Positions 9,289 to 17,298 of a DNA stretch of 64,000 nucleotides are shown in pieces. The stretch covers positions 186,001 through 250,000 of the forward strand of contig JAEYGZ010000038.1 in NCBI GenBank assembly GCA_023409535.1, read 5' to 3'. Origin of the DNA: Bacillota bacterium. Its GTDB lineage: Bacteria; Bacillota; Clostridia; Lachnospirales; Lachnospiraceae. The notes beneath the pieces were generated by a model that ran no database searches, had not been told where the DNA came from, and was given only the letters and a program-made list of their open reading frames with translations. Position numbers and translations under genes: made by a program. Each line of letters opens with the position of its first letter. The stretch's first letter is position 1.

Positions 9289-10196
9289 CAGTTTTCCTCC
9301 CTGGTAATCAGCATCCTTACTAAGGACAATAAGAAGATGATCAAAAACAGTACCAGCGCTACCGCACTGCCGTATCCCATATCCATATAGCTGAAGGACT
9401 GCTGATACAGGTAGGTTACTATGGTACTGGTTGACCCGGCAGGAGAACCCAGCGGGCTCTGTTTTGATATCGCAGCTATCTGGTCAAAGATCTGAAAGCT
9501 GTTAATCATGCCGAGTGTTACTACCAGATAAGTTGTTTGCTTTACCAACGGGACAGTCAGATATCTGACCGATTGAAGCTTATTGGCACCGTCGATTTTT
9601 GCCGCCTCATACAGCTCTCCGGATATACTCTGCAAACCGCTGATATATAGGATCATATAAAAGCCCAGCTGCTGCCACACATAGATCAGGATAACCAATA
9701 AGAGGGCGTATTGCGTGCTTGTGAACCAGGTTGTATTTTTAAACCCGAAAAGCGTAAACAGCGTCGTTCCCGGTCCGTCCTTGATGAAAAAGTACATGAA
9801 GAATATACTGACTGCCACAGAGGAGATAACGTAAGGCATGTAGTAAGCGGTCCGAAAAAAGGTCTTGCCTTTGATCTTCCCCTGCAGCAGCACAGCAATA
9901 ATAAAGGAAAGTATCGTCAATAGAGCCACAACAAAAGCAACCATGATGAAACTGTGACTTAATGCTGCTATAAATGCACTGTCATGAAATAATCTGTTAA
10001 AATTTTCAAATCCAATAAACTTCGCTTTATCCGGATTAATATAGCTGTATTCAAAAAAGCTTAAGCGCATGGATTTGACAGCCGGATATAAGAACCAGTA
10101 AAGCCACATGGCTAAAGCGGGTAGCACGAACAAAACCGCTGTCAGAACTTCCTTCTTATTATATTTCTCCCGCCCGGTCGCCTTTTTTATTTTCAT
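9288..10196 (-). CDS. ABC sugar transporter permease, MalF type
   Basis: 302 aa with six membrane segments. The EAA loop is YEAAKIDGANKLQSVRY, the usual MalF/LacF form. ATG at 10196 is used; GTG and TTG codons 3 and 6 bases upstream are also in frame and the ribosome site is weak, so the start may shift by one or two residues. It follows the solute-binding protein by 36 bases and overlaps the MalG-type permease by one base. It forms the membrane channel of the operon's importer with that partner. Confidence 0.92.
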   Translation of the reverse strand: MKIKKATGREKYNKKEVLTAVLFVLPALAMWLYWFLYPAVKSMRLSFFEYSYINPDKAKFIGFENFNRLFHDSAFIAALSHSFIMVAFVVALLTILSFIIAVLLQGKIKGKTFFRTAYYMPYVISSVAVSIFFMYFFIKDGPGTTLFTLFGFKNTTWFTSTQYALLLVILIYVWQQLGFYMILYISGLQSISGELYEAAKIDGANKLQSVRYLTVPLVKQTTYLVVTLGMINSFQIFDQIAAISKQSPLGSPAGSTSTIVTYLYQQSFSYMDMGYGSAVALVLFLIIFLLSLVRMLITREEN

Positions 10197-10232
10197 CACC
10201 AATCACCATCAATCTTTCCAGAGAAATTCGTA

Positions 10233-11543
10233 TTAATTTGTACCGTAGGTTGCCGCCAGCCCATCCACAATCTGCTGTCCTGTGGTCGTAGAGCCCTCGT
10301 CAAACATTGCAGACTGCATTGCGGTAATCAGAGCATCCGCAAATTTCTTGCTTTCCGCAGGATAGGAAAACGGTTGGGATTTATCAAGGTAATCTACAAG
10401 CGAAGCCAAATTCGGCAGGCTTTCCTTGTATAAATCATAATAAGAAGCATTGGCCGGTATTACCTGTGTCACATCAACGGTTGCCTTATACAGGTTCTCG
10501 TTTGCAAATGCATATCCGATTGCTGCAACTACGGCATCCGGAGCATCGGAGTTTTTCAGTTCAACCAGAGCTGCGGAATGTAAGGTTGCGCCGCCGGCTG
10601 AACTTCCTCCTGCAGGTACTGCCAAATACTTCAGCTCAATATCGGGAGCCTCCGAAGCAAAGCTTGCCTGATACCATGCACCACCGGTAGAGAACAGTGC
10701 CGATTCCTGAATCATAACCGCTCCGTCCCAGCCAAGTCCAAGCTCTGTCGGGGTAATCACATAGCCTGCCTTATATGCGTCCAGGATAAACTGCATTGCA
10801 TCCGCATTTTCCTTGGAATTGATTGTCTTGCCAAATCCCCATCCGCCGCCGAAGGATATCGCATAGTTGGTCAAATGATACTCCTGGACATTAATGCAGA
10901 GAGCCGGGTTGCCGGTCTGCTCCTTTACCTTCTTGCAGATTTCAAGAACTTCGTTCCAGGTTGTAGGATAAGCATCGCCCAGTCCCAATTCCTTCCACAT
11001 ATTGTTATTGACAATAAATACACCTGGATTTAATGCATATGGGATACCGTAGGTTACACCGTCGATTTTCCATGCGTCAAATGCGGATTCCAGAATACCG
11101 TCCGTATTGATGGTTCCGTCTGCTACTGCATCATCCAGCCCCACAAATAAGCCCTGCTTTATATACTGCAGATAGTGCTCATTGGTGCAGGAGATAATAT
11201 CCGGTGCCGTTCCTGCCGCAATCTGAGCGGGAATATTATCCCAAAAGTCTGAGTCACTGGCATATTTCATAAAATTAACCTTAATACCAAGCTTCTCTTC
11301 AATACCGGCAAATGCAGCTTCCAGTCTTGATTGTTCATCATCGCTCCAGATACCGATATCCAGTGTTACTCCGTTAAAATTCTGTTCATTCCCGGTTCCT
11401 GTTTCCCCGGTGGGTGCCTGGGTTACCGCCTGGGTGGGTTCTGGCTGGTTTCCCTCCTCCTTTGTGGTATTGCCGCATCCGGCTAGCAGTCCCGCCGCCA
11501 TACAACCGCTCAATAGAAGCGCCGCAATTTTTTTGAATTTCAT
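10233..11543 (-). CDS. Extracellular solute-binding lipoprotein of a CUT1 ABC importer
   Basis: 436 aa. A lipoprotein signal peptide ends in LLAGC (Cys about 23), followed by a Thr/Pro/Glu-rich linker to about residue 55 and then a family 1 solute-binding fold (GVTLDIGIW, AAGTAPDIISC). The ATG at 11543 has AGGAGG 8 bases upstream; an upstream in-frame extension would spoil the signal peptide. It is the first gene of the operon, preceded by a strong promoter and a palindromic operator. It captures the oligosaccharide or glycoside for the two permeases; the ligand is not evident from sequence. Confidence 0.92.
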   Translation of the reverse strand: MKFKKIAALLLSGCMAAGLLAGCGNTTKEEGNQPEPTQAVTQAPTGETGTGNEQNFNGVTLDIGIWSDDEQSRLEAAFAGIEEKLGIKVNFMKYASDSDFWDNIPAQIAAGTAPDIISCTNEHYLQYIKQGLFVGLDDAVADGTINTDGILESAFDAWKIDGVTYGIPYALNPGVFIVNNNMWKELGLGDAYPTTWNEVLEICKKVKEQTGNPALCINVQEYHLTNYAISFGGGWGFGKTINSKENADAMQFILDAYKAGYVITPTELGLGWDGAVMIQESALFSTGGAWYQASFASEAPDIELKYLAVPAGGSSAGGATLHSAALVELKNSDAPDAVVAAIGYAFANENLYKATVDVTQVIPANASYYDLYKESLPNLASLVDYLDKSQPFSYPAESKKFADALITAMQSAMFDEGSTTTGQQIVDGLAATYGTN

Positions 11544-11662
11544 AAAACACATCCTCCTTTTCGTCTCTCCTGGACGATCATTTTTACTACAGTTTCCCAT
11601 GATCTAAGTATGTCCCAAAAAATCAGCTGGCAACCGTCACATCTCTTACTGCTATATTATTT

Positions 11663-11709
11663 ATTATGCACAGTATAACAGTTTCCTAAACTGTTTTCCT
11701 ATGCATAAT
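11663..11709. promoter_or_regulatory. Palindromic operator downstream of the ABC operon promoter
   Basis: AACAGTTTCCTAAACTGTT (11677-11695) is an inverted repeat with 8-base arms and a 3-base centre, lying about +5 to +24 from the expected start. It is nested inside a second inverted repeat, ATTATGCA (11663-11670) and TGCATAAT (11702-11709). The position suits a repressor. The operon's own LacI-ribokinase fusion is the obvious candidate; that link is inference. Confidence 0.6.
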
Positions 11710-11735
11710 TATATCATTGCTGTCGATAATGTCAA
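11708..11735 (-). promoter_or_regulatory. Promoter of the ABC/nucleoside hydrolase operon
   Basis: On the minus strand TTGACA (11735-11730) is followed after 16 bases by TATAAT (11713-11708), a perfect pair of sigma-A hexamers with a slightly short spacer. Transcription should start near 11700 and leaves about 155 bases of leader before the binding-protein gene. Confidence 0.85.
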
Positions 11736-11776
11736 TATGTAATCATCAAGAATTTATTGGTTTTTAAACATTTTCT

Positions 11777-11816
11777 AAAAAAACAGGACCTAATGTGAAA
11801 TACACACCAGGTCCTG
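11777..11816 (-). terminator. Rho-independent terminator after asnS
   Basis: CAGGACCT (11784-11791) and AGGTCCTG (11809-11816) form an 8-bp stem, followed on the minus strand by seven T. It lies 45 bases beyond the asnS stop and isolates asnS from the ABC operon. Confidence 0.85.
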
Positions 11817-11860
11817 CCAGTATTTTATAACTTATTTGATATTAATTGTCTATCTGCATA

Positions 11861-13252
11861 TTACAGCTCACAATTATTTACAGTTCTCGGGAAAGGAACA
11901 ACATCTCTGATGTTACCCATACCGGTCAGATACATTACGCAGCGCTCAAAGCCAAGTCCGAAGCCCGCATGTCTTGCAGAGCCGTATTTTCTAAGATCGA
12001 GATAAAATTCATAATCCTCTTGCTTAAGCTTCAGCTCTTCCATTCTCTTCACAAGCTTGTCGTAATCATCCTCTCTCTGGCTTCCTCCAATGATCTCACC
12101 GATGCCCGGAACTAATAAGTCCATAGCTGCAACCGTCTTGTTATCCTCATTCAGCTTCATATAGAAGGCCTTGATCTCCTTCGGATAATCCGTTACAAAT
12201 ACAGGTCTCTTAAACACCTGCTCGGTCAGGTAACGTTCATGCTCTGTCTGGAGATCACAGCCCCAGGATACCTTATAATCAAAGTTATCATTATTCTTCT
12301 CGAGAATGCCGATGGCTTCCGTATAGGTAACATGTCCGAAATCAGAGCTGACCACATTCTGCAGACGCTCCAGTAAGCCCTGATCTATAAATTGATTGAA
12401 GAACTGCATCTCCTCCGGTGCATGCTCCAGTACATGATTAATCACATGCTTAAGCATTCCCTCAGCCATAGCCATATCATCCTTCAGATCTGCAAATGCA
12501 ATCTCGGGCTCGATCATCCAGAACTCTGCCGCATGACGTGTCGTATTGGAATTCTCCGCACGGAAGGTAGGTCCGAAGGTATAGATATTCTTGAATGCCA
12601 TAGCATAGGTCTCGCCATTTAACTGGCCGCTTACGGTCAGGTTGGTCTCCTTGCCGAAGAAGTCCTGGCCTGCATCCACCTTGCCGTCCTCAGTCTTTGG
12701 AAGGTTGTTGAGATCAAGGGTTGTTACGCGGAACATCTCGCCTGCGCCTTCGGCGTCACTGCCTGTAATGATAGGAGTATGCACATAGACAAAATCTCTG
12801 TCCTGAAAATATTGATGAATTGCATAAGCGATCAGGGAACGAACGCGAAATACCGCCTGGAAGGTATTGGTTCTGGGTCTTAAGTGAGTCATGGTTCTAA
12901 GATATTCCAGCGAATGTCTCTTCTTTTGTAAAGGATAGTCCGCGGTAGATGTCCCCTCAACGAGAATCTCCTCTGCCTGAATCTCAAAAGGCTGTTTTGC
13001 TTCCGGTGTAGCCACCAGCTCACCCTTTATGATAACTGCAGAGCCTACATTCAGCTTTGATATTGCCGCAAAGTTCTCCAGTTTATCATGATATACCACC
13101 TGCAAGGTCTCAAAGTAGGTACCGTCATTTAACACGATAAAACCAAAGGTCTTAGAATCTCTTACACTTCTTACCCAACCGCCGACAGATACCTTTGTCC
13201 CGATGTATTTGTCCTTATTGCGGTACAGTTCTCTTACATCAATCAAGTCCAT
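11861..13252 (-). CDS. asnS: Asparaginyl-tRNA synthetase
   Basis: 463 aa, the standard AsnRS length. The N-terminal OB-fold anticodon-binding domain occupies about residues 10-105. The class II core follows, with motif 2 at FRAENSNTTRHAAEF and motif 3 at GFGLGFERCVMYLTG. ENSNTTRHAAEFW distinguishes AsnRS from AspRS. The ATG at 13252 has GGAGG 5 bases upstream. It charges tRNA-Asn in the cytoplasm. A long leader with an unusual hairpin and a terminator-like structure precedes it (see separate entry), so expression may be attenuated. Confidence 0.96.
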   Translation of the reverse strand: MDLIDVRELYRNKDKYIGTKVSVGGWVRSVRDSKTFGFIVLNDGTYFETLQVVYHDKLENFAAISKLNVGSAVIIKGELVATPEAKQPFEIQAEEILVEGTSTADYPLQKKRHSLEYLRTMTHLRPRTNTFQAVFRVRSLIAYAIHQYFQDRDFVYVHTPIITGSDAEGAGEMFRVTTLDLNNLPKTEDGKVDAGQDFFGKETNLTVSGQLNGETYAMAFKNIYTFGPTFRAENSNTTRHAAEFWMIEPEIAFADLKDDMAMAEGMLKHVINHVLEHAPEEMQFFNQFIDQGLLERLQNVVSSDFGHVTYTEAIGILEKNNDNFDYKVSWGCDLQTEHERYLTEQVFKRPVFVTDYPKEIKAFYMKLNEDNKTVAAMDLLVPGIGEIIGGSQREDDYDKLVKRMEELKLKQEDYEFYLDLRKYGSARHAGFGLGFERCVMYLTGMGNIRDVVPFPRTVNNCEL

Positions 13253-13272
13253 ATTTTCCTCCATTCTCATTG

Positions 13273-13410
13273 TGAAAAAACTTGTGACCGGCATGTAACA
13301 TTCCATAGGGTGATGCATGCTTTGATTACGCAGACACAAGCTTTCAAGTTATCCGATTAAGCAAAAGCGCTTCCTCAAACAAGTCCCGGAAACGCTCTTG
13401 CTTAATCGGA
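13273..13410 (-). promoter_or_regulatory. Structured asnS leader with putative transcription attenuator
   Basis: In the transcript the first element is a 23-base stem (13410-13388 with 13374-13352) closed by a 13-base loop. It is followed by CTTGTG (13340-13335), which pairs with CACAAG (13286-13281), and then six T, a terminator-like ending 23 bases before the asnS start. The first hairpin's loop contains ACTTGT (13384-13379), which is complementary to ACAAGT in the terminator's 3' arm (13285-13280). No T-box consensus is present. The attenuation mechanism is inference. Confidence 0.55.
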
Positions 13411-13430
13411 CTAATCTGCTTATCGTGAAC

Positions 13431-13459
13431 ATTATAGCAACTTGCGGGTCATATTTCAA
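13431..13459 (-). promoter_or_regulatory. asnS promoter
   Basis: TTGAAA (13459-13454), 17-base spacer, TATAAT (13436-13431) on the minus strand. The start would be near 13424, giving a leader of about 170 bases. Confidence 0.8.
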
Positions 13460-13468
13460 TAGGATAAC

Positions 13469-14206
13469 TCAGTCGTCGTTTTGCTCAACAGGCGTAGCTG
13501 TCAGCGCTTCAAAGATATCCTCCATATTATTGCTCTTACAATAGATATCATTCACAGCCTCATTGATGTGACCGAGGCTATGGGCATCGGAATTGGTTAT
13601 GATTCTACACTGCTTCAGGTATGGGTTCCTCCTGCTGATTTCCTTGAGCATTGACAAATCGGCAAGCTCTGCAGCAGTAAAGCCAGCCTCCGGCGGAATA
13701 AAACCCAGGTTGGACAACAGGCTGTTGGAGCTGCGGTCAAGATGAGCCGGAATATAAATCCCGTGATATTCCTCCATCAGGCTCCCCAGATCATCAAAGG
13801 ATATATCTGTAGCATTAATTAACAGATACGGTTCCTCTTCTATTACTCTTTCCGCTTCATCACAAATCAACTGGCTGCCAAAGATTCTCACATCATTTGC
13901 AACCTTCATCAGCTGAGAGTATACATATTCATTAAAGCACATTGCATGAGACAATTCCCGGAACAGGCATAGTACATGAACCTCTTCCCTGGTTGTCAGC
14001 TCCATGCCAGGTATCGCAAGAATTCCGTACTCAGCTGCAAGCTTGAGCACCGCAGGGCAGTTTCTGCAGGAATTATGGTCCGTTACGGCAATGACCGCCA
14101 ATTCTTTCAGCGCAGCCATACCTACGATATTGGTTGGGGTCATATCCTCATCCGCACAGGGAGACAGGCAGGAATGGATATGCAAATCATAAGAAAGCTT
14201 AATCAT
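13469..14206 (-). CDS. PHP-domain phosphoesterase
   Basis: 245 aa. The PHP metal motif DLHIHSCLSPC (residues 7-17) and VTDHNS (about 40-45) are present, with a late HSLGH block. The start overlaps the end of the DRTGG gene by 8 bases (ATGATTAA arrangement), so translation is coupled. The family hydrolyses phosphate esters of nucleotides or small molecules using a trinuclear metal site; the role beside hydrogenase regulatory genes is unknown. Its neighbours suggest it belongs to the same accessory set as the sensory hydrogenase further upstream. Confidence 0.85.
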   Translation of the reverse strand: MIKLSYDLHIHSCLSPCADEDMTPTNIVGMAALKELAVIAVTDHNSCRNCPAVLKLAAEYGILAIPGMELTTREEVHVLCLFRELSHAMCFNEYVYSQLMKVANDVRIFGSQLICDEAERVIEEEPYLLINATDISFDDLGSLMEEYHGIYIPAHLDRSSNSLLSNLGFIPPEAGFTAAELADLSMLKEISRRNPYLKQCRIITNSDAHSLGHINEAVNDIYCKSNNMEDIFEALTATPVEQNDD

Positions 14207-14534
14207 GCAGCTTATTATGGATCAGCAAGGCCGCCTCAAAAACCGGCAGTTCCGTCTCAAAGACCGTGATTTCCTGCTCTTTGGCCTTCTTTGCTGCCGC
14301 CTCATCCAGGTGACTTCCCTCGGCAAGGATAATACAAGCGGCATCGGTCAGGGTCGCTACGGCAAGTGTATTAACATTCCCCATCACCGTTACCCAGGCA
14401 GCACCGGCAGGCATCCGCCCCATGGCAAAGCTTAGCAGGTCGCAGCAATAAGGGACCGAGATCTCCCTGTCTGTCCCTTTTCCCTTATTTACTGCATGAA
14501 AGCATTCCTCCTGAATTAAATTATTGACCTTCAT
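14199..14534 (-). CDS. DRTGG-domain protein
   Basis: 111 aa, consisting essentially of one DRTGG domain (MPAGAAWVTVMGNVNTLAVA, then ACIILAEGSHLDEAA). The domain is a small alpha/beta fold of unknown ligand, found in Pta and near CBS domains. A paralogue lies at 19099-19449 beside the sensory hydrogenase. It overlaps the PHP gene by 8 bases. Both DRTGG proteins share the order variable N-terminus, MGNVNTL/LTGLCNLQ-like turn and threonine/serine-rich C-terminal strand. Function unassigned; regulatory ligand binding is the likeliest role. Confidence 0.8.
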   Translation of the reverse strand: MKVNNLIQEECFHAVNKGKGTDREISVPYCCDLLSFAMGRMPAGAAWVTVMGNVNTLAVATLTDAACIILAEGSHLDEAAAKKAKEQEITVFETELPVFEAALLIHNKLHD

Positions 14535-14605
14535 AATATAACCCTCTATCCTTGTATACTATATTATTCTGCGCTATAAATCAAACACTGGTACTTTAAA
14601 TCCTA

Positions 14606-14653
14606 TAAAAAACTTGGACATATCAATTATATCAGAACTAATTGATATGTCCA
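14606..14653 (-). terminator. Terminator after the DUF4179 anti-sigma gene
   Basis: TGGACATATCAATT (14615-14628) and its complement (14640-14653) form a perfect 14-bp stem, followed on the minus strand by a T-rich run. It closes the sigma/anti-sigma unit. Confidence 0.88.
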
Positions 14654-14668
14654 GGCTTGCTGCTATAT

Positions 14669-15745
14669 TTATTCCATACTATATTCTATACCAAATACAG
14701 TTATCGATTTAACATCATCTACATTTATAGGTGCTGTAAAAGTCAAGTTAATTCCATACTCATCTTCAATTCTTGAACTTATATACGTAAAATCTTTGTT
14801 ATTAAGTTCAGTTCCATCCTTAAGATTAACTGTTATATTAGATGCATCATTGCCAAATTCACTAAAGGTATGATTACTATCCCCTCCTGTAGCAGCAGTA
14901 AACTTTAAGGAGCATGCCAACGGTGTAATATTGACCTTTTCAAACTTAAAATTAATATCACTTAAATGAAATGCTTGATCAATAAATAGCTCTTTACTAT
15001 GATCCGACTTAGCATCAAAAGTAATATTAAAGTGCCAGTCTGTATCATAAATAGTTACAAATTTCAGATCTTTGTCATAATATCCAAGTCCCTTATAATG
15101 TAGGTCATATTCTTTACCGTTGAACTTATCTTTTCCAATAAACGTATATAATACTTTAAATTGATTTTCAGCTAAACTTTTATCCTCATTGCTGTAATAG
15201 TATCCAATGGATGCTTCATCAGAATCATCATATATGCTATTCATGGTCTCTCCACTTAATTTATAATTGCTAAGCATTGGCAAGCCATTATCATAATATA
15301 CACTGTCTAATTTTTTTGCTGTAACTTTTATCATTACATCAGCAGTATTACCGCTGACTATTACACCCATAACATCAATTGATATTTCATCTGTATCAAC
15401 TACTGTTCCAACCGTACTGGATTCCATGTCTTTTATCTGTTCGGTGTCCATGTATTTGGAATTATTTGAAGTGTCATCTCCTACTTTATCAGAAAAAAAT
15501 TTAGCAAAAAAATCGCCACCCAGCAATTCATTAGCAGCAGCCGTTGTACCCCCCAGGCACAAAATAGCAAGAACGATAACTGCTGCTTTATATTTTAATG
15601 TGTGATATCCCATATGCTTACCCTTTTTCTTTGAACTTCCGACCAAATCATCCATAAGTTTATCATTTCGTTCAATGAAGCCTGCAGGAATATTGATTGA
15701 TTCTGATTTTGCCTTTTCCCTAATTACATCATCAAAGCTATTCAT
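14669..15745 (-). CDS. DUF4179-type membrane anti-sigma factor
   Basis: 358 aa. A 50-residue cytoplasmic N-terminus (MNSFDDVIREKAKSE) precedes a single membrane segment (about 51-72, AAVIVLAILCLGG) and a large extracellular beta-rich domain. This layout matches DUF4179 proteins encoded next to ECF sigma factors. Its start overlaps the sigma factor's stop by 8 bases, so the pair is translationally coupled. It should hold the sigma factor at the membrane until an external signal arrives; the signal is unknown. Base composition is clearly more AT-rich than the surrounding hydrogenase genes. Confidence 0.82.
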   Translation of the reverse strand: MNSFDDVIREKAKSESINIPAGFIERNDKLMDDLVGSSKKKGKHMGYHTLKYKAAVIVLAILCLGGTTAAANELLGGDFFAKFFSDKVGDDTSNNSKYMDTEQIKDMESSTVGTVVDTDEISIDVMGVIVSGNTADVMIKVTAKKLDSVYYDNGLPMLSNYKLSGETMNSIYDDSDEASIGYYYSNEDKSLAENQFKVLYTFIGKDKFNGKEYDLHYKGLGYYDKDLKFVTIYDTDWHFNITFDAKSDHSKELFIDQAFHLSDINFKFEKVNITPLACSLKFTAATGGDSNHTFSEFGNDASNITVNLKDGTELNNKDFTYISSRIEDEYGINLTFTAPINVDDVKSITVFGIEYSME

Positions 15746-16238
15746 ATTGATATACCCCTTCCTTTATAAAATAATCTTTAAGCTTTTGTCTTGATCTATT
15801 TAATCTTGAATTAACAGTGCCCACAGGAATTTTAAGAATACTGCTTATTTCCTTGATACTCATATTCTCATAGTAAAATAAGATAGCAACAAGTCTAAAA
15901 TCTTGATTTAAAGACATAAATGCATCACTCAAAAATAAATTATCCACAATTTCTGCTTCATTGTTTTCAACCACCATCTCCTCATCCAACGGTATATATT
16001 TCTTTCGTTTTTTTGTTATTGCATATGATTCATTAACAAGAATTCTTATTACCCAAGGTTTAAATTTATCAACATTCTTAAGCTTATGAAAATTAGCAAA
16101 AGCTTTGCATGTTGTTTCACTTACCGCATCTTCTGCATCAGCATTGTTCTTTAATATCCTATAGGCAATACGAAATAAAATTTGCCGATACTCAACAATT
16201 AGTATACTAAGAATTTGATTATTTTTATCTTCCGTCAT
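15738..16238 (-). CDS. ECF-type RNA polymerase sigma factor
   Basis: 166 aa with sigma region 2 (YRQILFRIAYRILKN to about residue 80) and region 4 (KEISSILKIPVGTVNSRLNR, near 130-150), no region 3. ATG at 16238 has GAGGAAG just upstream; GTG and TTG codons directly before it are in frame but less well placed. It is co-transcribed with the DUF4179 anti-sigma factor and divergent from a secreted-protein gene, a likely target. AT-rich like its partner. Confidence 0.9.
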   Translation of the reverse strand: MTEDKNNQILSILIVEYRQILFRIAYRILKNNADAEDAVSETTCKAFANFHKLKNVDKFKPWVIRILVNESYAITKKRKKYIPLDEEMVVENNEAEIVDNLFLSDAFMSLNQDFRLVAILFYYENMSIKEISSILKIPVGTVNSRLNRSRQKLKDYFIKEGVYQYE

Positions 16239-16337
16239 CAACACTTCCTCTCTAATTAAATTTGTTCAGATACTAATTAGATAATATAATTAAGCGAAAA
16301 CTTCCATGAATTTTAAATAAATTATACGATTAATTAC

Positions 16338-16366
16338 TTTACATCTTTTTCCATCTGTGCTAGTAT
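16338..16366 (+). promoter_or_regulatory. Candidate promoter of the secreted-protein gene
   Basis: TTTACA (16338-16343), 17-base spacer, TAGTAT (16361-16366), about 75 bases before the ATG. The match to sigma-A hexamers is moderate; an ECF promoter elsewhere in the 200-base divergent region is also possible. Confidence 0.45.
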
Positions 16367-16440
16367 GTAAATTATTAGCAGATTATTGCTAATTTTTACT
16401 ATGTGGTAGCTGATTTAAGACTTCTCAAGGAGGATTTAAA

Positions 16441-17178
16441 ATGAGAAAAAAATCATTAAAAGCTTTATTACTAAGTGTTTTAACATTGACATTTTTATTT
16501 ACTAGTTCATTTACTGCATATGCGGCTTCTTCTAGTGTTACAAAAGTAACAGTATATGGCTATACATATAACTTTTGGGCAGAAGCTTATCATGACAGTG
16601 ATGGTTCTTGGGCTTATACCATTGCTGAAACTGCTAACGGAAACGATGCACCCGCAGGATATATGGGCGTTATTGCGAGATTGTATAATTCCAGTGATAT
16701 TCTGGTTGCATCATCTGGTAATGACTACTATTATTATAATTCTCCAAGCTCAAACATTGTCGAATCCACTCCTATTATTTCCGGTAGCGGCAATTATTAC
16801 AGCCAAGGCAAGGTGCAGTTTTATAACGGAAGTACCTATACACCATACACAACAACAAAATCTCCTTATGTTGCCGGAAGAGTGGCAAGTAGTACTATTA
16901 AGCCTTACCAAACAAACATAAACGGAGAGTCTTATGGTTATGCAGGTCAAAATGCGGATATGATAGGATATGAGCCGGATTTAATTGCTGCTTATGGCAC
17001 AGATGGTACTTTCGGATATGTACGTGCAACGGAACTGGTATCACCAACTCCGAGTTCACCCGAAGAAGCTATTGCCTTAAGTCAGCAAAATAAAAACGGA
17101 AAAACCATAAATGTTTATGGCAAAGATGGAATAACAGTTATAAGTACATTTAAATTAGCATCTGGTAGGGTCAAATAA
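16441..17178 (+). CDS. Secreted protein of unknown function
   Basis: 245 aa. A classical signal peptide (basic start, hydrophobic core, cleavage after AYA near residue 28) is followed by a Tyr/Ser/Thr/Asn-rich beta-type sequence. The second half contains GYEPDLIAAYGTDGTFGYV, a block I associate with uncharacterised exported proteins of Firmicutes, then PSSPEEAIAL and a short C-terminal strand. AAGGAGG lies 7 bases before the ATG. It is divergent from the sigma/anti-sigma pair and ends at a strong terminator, so it is probably their regulated product. No catalytic motif is visible. Confidence 0.85.
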   Translation: MRKKSLKALLLSVLTLTFLFTSSFTAYAASSSVTKVTVYGYTYNFWAEAYHDSDGSWAYTIAETANGNDAPAGYMGVIARLYNSSDILVASSGNDYYYYNSPSSNIVESTPIISGSGNYYSQGKVQFYNGSTYTPYTTTKSPYVAGRVASSTIKPYQTNINGESYGYAGQNADMIGYEPDLIAAYGTDGTFGYVRATELVSPTPSSPEEAIALSQQNKNGKTINVYGKDGITVISTFKLASGRVK

Positions 17179-17218
17179 TTGAATTATTACATGTAAACCA
17201 AATCAGCCACCTACTAAA

Positions 17219-17254
17219 ATGCTAGTATAGCAATGACGCTATACTAGCATTTTT
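17219..17254. terminator. Bidirectional terminator at the right edge of the sigma block
   Basis: ATGCTAGTATAGC (17219-17231) and its perfect complement (17238-17250) form a 13-bp stem with a 6-base loop, followed by TTTT and preceded by AAA. It ends the secreted-protein gene and could also stop minus-strand transcription from the sensory hydrogenase. Confidence 0.92.
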
Positions 17255-17298
17255 CTTACCTGAACCTTAATATATACATGAGCTTAATACCATCAAAG

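Larger units (their letters stand above)
11544..11860. promoter_or_regulatory. Control region between the ABC operon and asnS
   Basis: This 317-base gap contains the promoter and operator of the minus-strand ABC operon (11663-11735) and the asnS terminator (11777-11816). The remaining sequence is AT-rich with no coding signal. Confidence 0.7.

Noticed and set aside
13253..13339. N-terminal extension of AsnRS
   Set aside because: The in-frame extension overlaps the leader terminator; the ATG at 13252 has a good ribosome site and gives the standard protein length.
13273..13410. T-box for asnS
   Set aside because: No stem I consensus, specifier loop with AAC or TGGN core could be found in the leader.
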